DNA of 12,105 nucleotides. Origin: Thiotrichaceae bacterium. Lineage in GTDB: Bacteria > Pseudomonadota > Gammaproteobacteria > Thiotrichales > Thiotrichaceae. Shown here piece by piece: positions 7,203-12,105 of this stretch. A program made the position numbers and the translations under genes. The DNA is taken from assembly GCA_027008665.1 (NCBI GenBank), contig JALVEA010000160.1, positions 1 to 12,105 on the forward strand, written 5' to 3'. A model generated the notes under the pieces. It searched no databases, had not been told where the DNA came from, and saw only the letters and a list, made by a program, of their open reading frames with translations. Each line of letters begins with the position of its first letter. Within the stretch, counting starts at the first letter, position 1.

Positions 7203-7372
7203 ACCATGAAAACAACAGGGTTATTCGATAAATATTTATTCTCAAATATGTATTTTACTGCTTACAATCCAAACAGAGAATGAATGCTTATGGATGAGGA
7301 GGTGCTGCTTATCTAGTGGTTATTAACTAATCCTATTTAAAAATCAATAAATTCTATTTGCCAACTGCTTGT

Positions 7373-7401
7373 AATATAACCAGACAGGAGTAGGGAATCA
7401 A
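7373..7401 (-). promoter_or_regulatory. Candidate promoter for cassette B
   Basis: On the minus strand TTGATT (7401-7396) and TATATT (7378-7373) are separated by exactly 17 bases. The orientation suits the DUF1800 gene starting at 6988, but the leader would be about 380 bases long. A nearer promoter was looked for and not found with confidence. Confidence 0.35.
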
Positions 7402-7553
7402 GGGGTATTTTCCGTTTTTGGGCGCAAAAGGTTATTTATTTTGCTATTTATCGCTATAAACTTACTTAATATCAAAAATAGCTTGAAAATTGATCTTATA
7501 TTGTTCTACTGGGGATAGATGCTAGGAGGGGAAATGGTTCTGATTAGGTATTT

Positions 7554-9440
7554 TTATAGTGTTGCTAAATTACCCTTGTCTTCGAGCCAATTTTTTCGAT
7601 CTTGGGCGCGTTTACGACAAAGTAGCATATCCATTATTGCATCGGTTGCTTTAGGGTCTTCTAATGTTAATTGCACTAAGCGGCGTGTATCAGGATTCAT
7701 GGTTGTTTCGCGCAGTTGTAATGGATTCATTTCCCCGAGTCCTTTAAAGCGTGTAATGGTGACTTTGCCTTTTATTTTTTCCTTTTTTATACGATCCAAA
7801 ATAGCCTGACGCTCAGATTCATCTAATGCGTATTCAATTTTTTTGCCAATATCAATACGGTATAAGGGAGGCATTGCAATATAGACATGCCCTGCTAGGA
7901 CTAAAGGGCAAAAATGTTTAACAAATAAGGCGCAGAGTAACGTGGCAATATGTGCGCCGTCTGAATCTGCATCTGCGAGTATACAGACTTTACCATAGCG
8001 TAAACCGCTGAGATTATCAGAGGCAGGTTCTATACCTAAGGCAACTGAAATATCATGAATCTCTTGTGAAGCCAGTACTTGATCTGAATGCACTTCCCAA
8101 GTGTTTAGAATTTTTCCACGTAGGGGCATAATGGCTTGAAACTCACGACTGCGTGCTTGCTTTGCAGACCCACCTGCGGAATCACCTTCGACTAAAAATA
8201 GTTCTGTCTGTGATAAATCTTGTGAGGAACAATCTGATAATTTGCCAGGTAAAGGAGGACCACTAGAAATTTTCTTGCGTACTACTTTTTTATTGGCACG
8301 TTGACGTTTTTGAGCATTATTAATTACATGCTCAGCAATTAAGTCGCCTATTTCTGAATTATGATTGAGATATAAGCTAAAGGCATCTTTAATGGCATTA
8401 GTAACGAGTTTTGCCGCTGTGCGTGAGGATAAGCGTTCTTTTGTTTGACCTGCAAATTGAGGGTCTTGTAGTTTGATTGAGAGTACAAAAGCCAATTTAT
8501 CCCAAATATCATCGGGCGTCAGTTTTAAACCGCGTGGTAATAAATTCCTAAATTCACAAAATTCACGTAAGGCATCGGTAATACCTGTGCGTAAACCATT
8601 AACATGTGTGCCACCTTGGGTGGTAGGAATTAAATTAACATAGCTTTCTTGAATCAGATCACCACCTTCTGGAAGCCATAAAAAAGCCCAATCAACCTTT
8701 TCACCTTGATTGGCAAATGTACCGAGAAAAGGTGTTTCTGGCAGAATCTCAAATTTTTTAATCGTATCCATTAGATAGTCTTTAAGACCGTCTTCATAAT
8801 GCCATTTAGTGGTTTCGTTTTTAGCTTCTTCAAAAAAGCTGATGTGTAAACCAGGACATAAGACTGCTTTGGCACGTAGATTATGTTTTAAGCGAGGGAC
8901 TGAAAAACGTACTGAATCAAAATACTGTGCATTTGGCCAAAAATGCAGGCTTGTCCCTGTATTTTTTTTGCCAACTTTATTAATCACCTTAAGATCACTC
9001 GATTTATAACCATTTTCAAAGGTGATTTTATATTCTTGTCCATCACGTTTAATGCGAACCTCAAGAATAAGTGATAATGCATTGACCACCGAAATACCAA
9101 CACCGTGCAAACCACCTGAAAATTGATAGTTTTTATCTGAAAATTTACCACCTGCATGTAAGGTACACATAATGACTTCAACCCCTGATATTTTCTTTTC
9201 AGGGTGAATGTCAACAGGCATACCACGACCATTATCACTGACTGACAAAGAGCCATCGGTATGCAAAACAACATCGACATGATCTGCAAAACCAGCCTGT
9301 GCCTCATCAATACTATTATCAATCACTTCTTGGGCAAGGTGATTAGGGCGAGTGGTATCAGTGTACATTCCGGGGCGCTTACGCACAGGATCAAGTCCAG
9401 AAAGGACTTCTATGGCAGCAGCATTGTATTCATTGGTCAT
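7554..9440 (-). CDS. parE: DNA topoisomerase IV subunit B
   Basis: The ATPase subunit of topoisomerase IV, which works with ParC in the cytoplasm to decatenate daughter chromosomes and relax supercoils. The length, 628 residues, matches E. coli ParE (about 630). Seen in order: the GHKL ATPase domain with QEVIDNSIDEA (37-47; likely catalytic E38 and Mg-binding N42), DNGRGMP (69-75) and GGLHGVGISVVNAL (109-122); the transducer domain with QTK at 332-334 contacting ATP; and the Toprim domain with EGDSAGGSA (418-426) and DADSDG (490-495), whose E418, D490 and D492 bind metal. The short form without the GyrB insert, and the DSDG rather than DVDG spelling, favour ParE over GyrB. The start matches the family N-terminus although no good ribosome site precedes it. 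It follows an unknown gene by about 46 bases on the same strand; parC is not in the window. Confidence 0.96.
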   Translation of the reverse strand: MTNEYNAAAIEVLSGLDPVRKRPGMYTDTTRPNHLAQEVIDNSIDEAQAGFADHVDVVLHTDGSLSVSDNGRGMPVDIHPEKKISGVEVIMCTLHAGGKFSDKNYQFSGGLHGVGISVVNALSLILEVRIKRDGQEYKITFENGYKSSDLKVINKVGKKNTGTSLHFWPNAQYFDSVRFSVPRLKHNLRAKAVLCPGLHISFFEEAKNETTKWHYEDGLKDYLMDTIKKFEILPETPFLGTFANQGEKVDWAFLWLPEGGDLIQESYVNLIPTTQGGTHVNGLRTGITDALREFCEFRNLLPRGLKLTPDDIWDKLAFVLSIKLQDPQFAGQTKERLSSRTAAKLVTNAIKDAFSLYLNHNSEIGDLIAEHVINNAQKRQRANKKVVRKKISSGPPLPGKLSDCSSQDLSQTELFLVEGDSAGGSAKQARSREFQAIMPLRGKILNTWEVHSDQVLASQEIHDISVALGIEPASDNLSGLRYGKVCILADADSDGAHIATLLCALFVKHFCPLVLAGHVYIAMPPLYRIDIGKKIEYALDESERQAILDRIKKEKIKGKVTITRFKGLGEMNPLQLRETTMNPDTRRLVQLTLEDPKATDAIMDMLLCRKRAQDRKNWLEDKGNLATL

Positions 9441-9488
9441 AAAAAGAGTCTATTGAGTGAAAGATGTTTTGTAGAGCAATCCTTAATC

Positions 9489-10187
9489 TTAATTTATGGG
9501 TAACTGTGCGCGCAATTCATCCCGATCATACCACCAATTATCAGCCACAATGGCATCAATAACCTGTGCTAAACGAGGTAGATAAATATCAGGGTCATTG
9601 AGTTCTAATTTACTCATCCAAAAATCCATTTGATCCTGACTTTTAACCTGACTATGACGCTCAGCTACTTTAGCAATAATATTCATGGTTAAAAACATAA
9701 TGCTGTCTCGTTTTTCACCCTCTAATCGCAAATCAGCAATATGATGTGCAACAACGGCGGCAACGGCAGCCCCATCTGCTTTTGGGGGGGTATCATCAAT
9801 GAGGTTATTTAACATCAAAATAGTGAGTTCAGGATCAATAGGGTAGGTGACAGATAGCCATAATCCATTGCCTAAAGCAACGATAGAGCTAGGCTGTTCG
9901 GTACGATAGAGTAGATCACAGCAGCGTACTGCATTTTCCCATTGTTTGTTTTGCATATAAATCTTAAAGGATTCTTTACCCATACCCCATGCTGCCTCTG
10001 GCATACCAGGTTTGGCAATTTCAAGCATTAGCTCACTAATATCATATTGTAGGTTTGCTCGTTCTAATGGTTCACTATTAAGCGTTAGTTGCATTAATTG
10101 CTTTTGTTTTTTTGCCAGTTCTTGTTTAATGAATGTTTTACTCTCATCAGGTGCAGTAAATTCTATATTATTAGGGGTATCGCTCAT
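9489..10187 (-). CDS. Conserved-looking helical protein of unknown function upstream of parE
   Basis: A 232-residue acidic, probably cytoplasmic protein that I do not recognise. It has no signal peptide or membrane segment. Residues 15-60 look like long amphipathic helices, and residues 62-130 (KESFKIYMQNKQWENAVRCC around 71-90) have the look of TPR-like helical pairs. The C-terminus holds a Trp/Tyr-rich patch, DNWWYDRDELR at 216-226. The frame opens with TTG-ATG; the ATG at 10187 is preferred over the TTG at 10190, with GAGAA as a modest ribosome site. It is on the same strand as parE, with 48 bases between the stop and the parE start, so co-transcription is likely. A run of seven G (9784-9790) lies inside the gene. 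Intact frame, length and normal composition support a real gene; the function is open. Confidence 0.8.
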   Translation of the reverse strand: MSDTPNNIEFTAPDESKTFIKQELAKKQKQLMQLTLNSEPLERANLQYDISELMLEIAKPGMPEAAWGMGKESFKIYMQNKQWENAVRCCDLLYRTEQPSSIVALGNGLWLSVTYPIDPELTILMLNNLIDDTPPKADGAAVAAVVAHHIADLRLEGEKRDSIMFLTMNIIAKVAERHSQVKSQDQMDFWMSKLELNDPDIYLPRLAQVIDAIVADNWWYDRDELRAQLPIN

Positions 10188-10190
10188 CAA

Positions 10191-10494
10191 AATGTTCTCG
10201 TTAGTTAAGGATTATGCACAAAATAATTTTCCTATTATAGCGAAGAAGTGTTGTTTTTGGTTTGTTTATCTCAAAAGAGGCATGGTTATTCCAAGTAAAT
10301 ATTGAGATGATAGAATCAGAGATAAAAGAGCAGTTAAGATTTGGAAGTTATTTCTTGCATATCCCCAATATTGGAGGGGAACTATAGCAGATTCAATCAT
10401 TAATTTAAAAATTATAAAATAATATTATCAATAGAATTAGCTCAAATAATAAGCTATATTTGCCAATTACTAACTTTTTACCTATGAACTATTT
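10191..10494. other. Spacer between divergent unknown gene and nhaD
   Basis: About 300 bases of AT-rich DNA carrying the promoters of both divergent genes. The only clear structure is the small palindrome at 10362-10380. Several AT-rich -10-like boxes occur, but none has a good -35 partner. TTGCCA (10461-10466) with TATGAA (10484-10489) at 17 bases would start transcription almost at the nhaD ATG. I see no coding frame, tRNA or recognisable riboswitch. Confidence 0.5.
10362..10380. repeat. Nested palindrome upstream of nhaD
   Basis: TCCCC (10362-10366) is the reverse complement of GGGGA (10376-10380), and the fully symmetric CCAATATTGG sits inside at 10365-10374. The two pairings overlap and exclude each other, so this is either a protein-binding palindrome or a small switchable stem. 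It lies about 115 bases before the nhaD start. No T-run follows. Confidence 0.45.
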
Positions 10495-11919
10495 ATGAAC
10501 AGACTTAAATTATTTATGACCACTTTTATGGTCTTTCTTTTTGTGCTGATGCCGATGGAGGTCTTTGCCTCTGAAGGTGCTACGCCGATTGATTTAACCG
10601 CAACCTCTTATGGTATTTGGGCTGTGATTATCTTTATTGCGGCTTATGCTTTGGTGATTGGGGAAGAAGAGTTACATATGCGTAAATCGAAACCGATGAT
10701 TGTTGGGGCGGGTTTGATTTGGATATTGGTTGCCTTGGCCTATCTTGGAATTGGAAAATCAGATCAGGTGCATACTCTGTTAAATCACAATCTACTTGAA
10801 TTTGCCGCTTTATTTTTGTTTTTGCTTGCCGCTATGACCTTTATCAATACCCTAGAAGAGCGCAATGTTTTTGCAGCATTACGTGGTTGGTTGGTCTCTA
10901 AAGGTTTTTCACTTTATAAGATTTTTTGGATTACAGGTATATTAGCGTTCTTTATTTCACCCATTGCTGACAATCTAACCACCGCCTTGTTAATGGGGGC
11001 AGTGGTTATTGCTGTTGCGGGCGGGAAAAGTGTTATTGCTAAAGATCCTAAAAAAGCTAAATTTGTTGCCTTAGCTTGTATCAATATTGTGGTTGCCGCT
11101 AATGCAGGGGGAGCATTTAGTCCCTTTGGTGACATTACAACCTTAATGGTTTGGCAAAAAGGTATTCTGGAATTTTCTGAATTCTTTGTTTTATTCGTTC
11201 CAGCCTTTGTTAATTGGTTTATTCCTGCGATCATTATGTCGTTTTTTATTGTAAAAGGTGATCCTGACCCTGTAACGGAAATAATTGAAGTCAAACGAGG
11301 TGGTTATTTTGTTATTGGATTATTTGTCTTTACCATCGCTATGGCGGTCATATTTCATAATGTGCTTCATTTACCGCCTATGTTGGGTATGATGACAGGT
11401 TTAGGATTATTAAAACTATTTGCTTATTATCTGAAAATGACAGGAGAATTAGCACATAGAACGGATCCTGAACACAAAGTTGGTAGATGGGATATTTTTA
11501 CTCAAATGCAACGCGCTGAATGGGATACACTGATGTTTTTCTACGGTGTTATTCTTTGCGTGGGTGGTTTAGGGGCCTTAGGTTATTTAGGACTCGTTTC
11601 TAGCTTGATGTATGGTGATTTAGGGATAACTAATGCCAATATTCTGGTCGGTATCCTTTCTGCGATTGTTGATAATATTCCCGTTATGTTTGCCGTATTA
11701 ACCATGAATCCTGAGATGTCACAAGGACAATGGTTATTAGTTACATTAACCGCGGGCGTGGGTGGCTCTTTGCTTTCTGTTGGTTCAGCCGCTGGTGTTG
11801 CTCTTATGGGGCAGGCGCGTGGCATCTATACTTTCTTTGCTCATCTTAAATGGGTATGGGCGATTGGCTTAGGCTATGCCGCTAGTATTTGGGTGCATAT
11901 GATGATAACGCCTTTATAA
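10495..11919 (+). CDS. nhaD: Sodium/proton antiporter, NhaD type
   Basis: An inner-membrane antiporter that expels Na+ (or Li+) in exchange for H+, belonging to the ion transporter superfamily (CitMHS/ArsB-like fold). At 474 residues it is of usual length. Residues 1-26 form a cleavable-looking signal (hydrophobic core, then VFAS before EGATP), as in other NhaD proteins. About a dozen hydrophobic segments follow. Family blocks: SPIADNLTTA (155-164), AANAGGAFSPFGDITT (201-216) and SAIVDNIPVMFAV (389-401); D159, D213 and D393 are likely ion-path carboxylates. The sequence ends with a final membrane segment, WVWAIGLGYAASIWVHMM. The ATG has no visible ribosome site; an internal ATG at codon 8 is no better, and the signal supports the longer form. 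It stands alone between an unknown divergent gene and a recombinase-like gene. Probably expressed under salt or alkaline stress, by family knowledge. Confidence 0.93.
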   Translation: MNRLKLFMTTFMVFLFVLMPMEVFASEGATPIDLTATSYGIWAVIIFIAAYALVIGEEELHMRKSKPMIVGAGLIWILVALAYLGIGKSDQVHTLLNHNLLEFAALFLFLLAAMTFINTLEERNVFAALRGWLVSKGFSLYKIFWITGILAFFISPIADNLTTALLMGAVVIAVAGGKSVIAKDPKKAKFVALACINIVVAANAGGAFSPFGDITTLMVWQKGILEFSEFFVLFVPAFVNWFIPAIIMSFFIVKGDPDPVTEIIEVKRGGYFVIGLFVFTIAMAVIFHNVLHLPPMLGMMTGLGLLKLFAYYLKMTGELAHRTDPEHKVGRWDIFTQMQRAEWDTLMFFYGVILCVGGLGALGYLGLVSSLMYGDLGITNANILVGILSAIVDNIPVMFAVLTMNPEMSQGQWLLVTLTAGVGGSLLSVGSAAGVALMGQARGIYTFFAHLKWVWAIGLGYAASIWVHMMITPL

Positions 11920-12041
11920 AACGCTGGTAGTCAACCTTCTGTCTATGAATACATGGGGTGGTTACTATATTGTAGGTATGGGTAAGCAACAGCTCAATAT
12001 AATCTACTAATATCATACAATATGAACTATTATCGTTTACT

Positions 12042-12105
12042 ATGAAGACAATGAAAATAAGTAAAGTTACGGATTTACTGGGTGTTTCAATCCAAATATT
12101 GCATA
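12042..12105 (+). CDS. N-terminus of helix-turn-helix protein, possibly IS607-type recombinase
   Basis: Only 21 complete codons are visible before the window ends, with starts at ATG 12042 or ATG 12051. The peptide MKISKVTDLLGVSIQILH has the MerR/excisionase-like helix-turn-helix pattern. The LLGVSIQxLxRW spelling is closest, from memory, to the N-terminus of IS607-family serine recombinases (TnpA), which often precede a TnpB gene. Other HTH_17 or MerR regulators begin in the same way. No strong ribosome site is visible. The partial length prevents a firm call. Confidence 0.5.
   Translation, partial: MKTMKISKVTDLLGVSIQILH

Larger units (their letters stand above)
6989..7553. other. 565-bp spacer without a convincing gene
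   Basis: This AT-rich stretch lies between the start of the cassette B DUF1800 gene and the end of parE, both on the minus strand. It would hold the cassette B promoter and the parE 3' end. Contents noted: a hairpin-capable ATGCCT/AGGCAT pair near 7110-7130, candidate promoters on opposite strands (7173-7202 and 7373-7401), and a weak CC-TTTT/AAAA-GG fold at 7412-7431 with a T-rich stretch after it on the plus strand. Only tiny frames exist, such as a 25-codon frame at 7206-7283 preceded by AAGGAG. I see no tRNA, no CRISPR-like repeat and no recognisable riboswitch. Confidence 0.6.

Noticed and set aside
7206..7283. A 25-codon frame (MKTTGLFDKYLF...) preceded by AAGGAG
   Set aside because: The spacing to the ribosome site is long (about 12 bases), the nearby candidate promoter would start transcription at or inside the ATG, and the peptide matches nothing I know.
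7519..7809. A 96-codon plus-strand frame over the parE 3' end, with GGAGG-like sequence near its start
   Set aside because: Most of it is antisense to the conserved ParE C-terminus, and the peptide is low-complexity and unrecognised.
10914..11294. A long open frame on the minus strand inside nhaD
   Set aside because: It lies fully opposite a well-supported membrane protein gene and has no ribosome site or family resemblance; it is a reading-frame shadow.
10483..12031. The 11-mer TATGAACTATT at 10483-10493 and again at 12021-12031
   Set aside because: A repeat of this length in AT-rich DNA of this size is plausible by chance, and the flanks do not continue the match, so it is not treated as a target-site or element-end repeat.

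Overview
This AT-rich bacterial window most likely comes from a gammaproteobacterium. ParE and the visible part of ThyA are full-domain matches to the enterobacterial/gammaproteobacterial type, and a NhaD-type sodium/proton antiporter points to a saline, alkaline or sodium-cycling lifestyle. The genus cannot be fixed from the sequence.

Layout, left to right. (1) Positions 1-3438, minus strand: a DUF1800 gene, a DUF1501 gene and thyA (cut by the window edge) form one tightly packed unit; the DUF1501 stop and the thyA start share a base (TAATG). (2) Positions 3439-3706: a spacer between diverging genes, with a long imperfect inverted repeat beside a TATAAT-like -10 box for the minus-strand unit. 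(3) Positions 3707-4264, plus strand: a small membrane-anchored, coiled-coil-rich protein that weakly resembles the XpaC family. (4) Positions 4520-6988, minus strand: a second, strongly diverged DUF1800-DUF1501 cassette with the same 12-nt intergenic gap. (5) Positions 6989-7553: 565 bp without a convincing gene but with candidate promoters on both strands. (6) Positions 7554-10187, minus strand: a conserved-looking protein of unknown function followed by parE. (7) Positions 10495-11919, plus strand: nhaD. (8) Positions 12042-12105: the first 21 codons of a gene with a MerR/IS607-like helix-turn-helix, cut by the window end.

The main story is the pair of DUF1800-DUF1501 cassettes, separated by the small membrane protein gene. 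Both DUF1501 proteins and the first DUF1800 protein start with twin-arginine (Tat) signals, so their products should fold in the cytoplasm and be exported to the periplasm or beyond. The second DUF1800 protein has no signal of its own and may leave as a passenger of its Tat-bearing partner. In each cassette the DUF1800 stop codon lies inside the DUF1501 ribosome binding site, which suggests coupled synthesis of the two partners. DUF1501 keeps metal-site-like motifs reminiscent of the alkaline phosphatase/sulfatase superfamily, but the substrate is unknown. The remaining genes (thyA, parE, nhaD) are housekeeping or ion-homeostasis genes.
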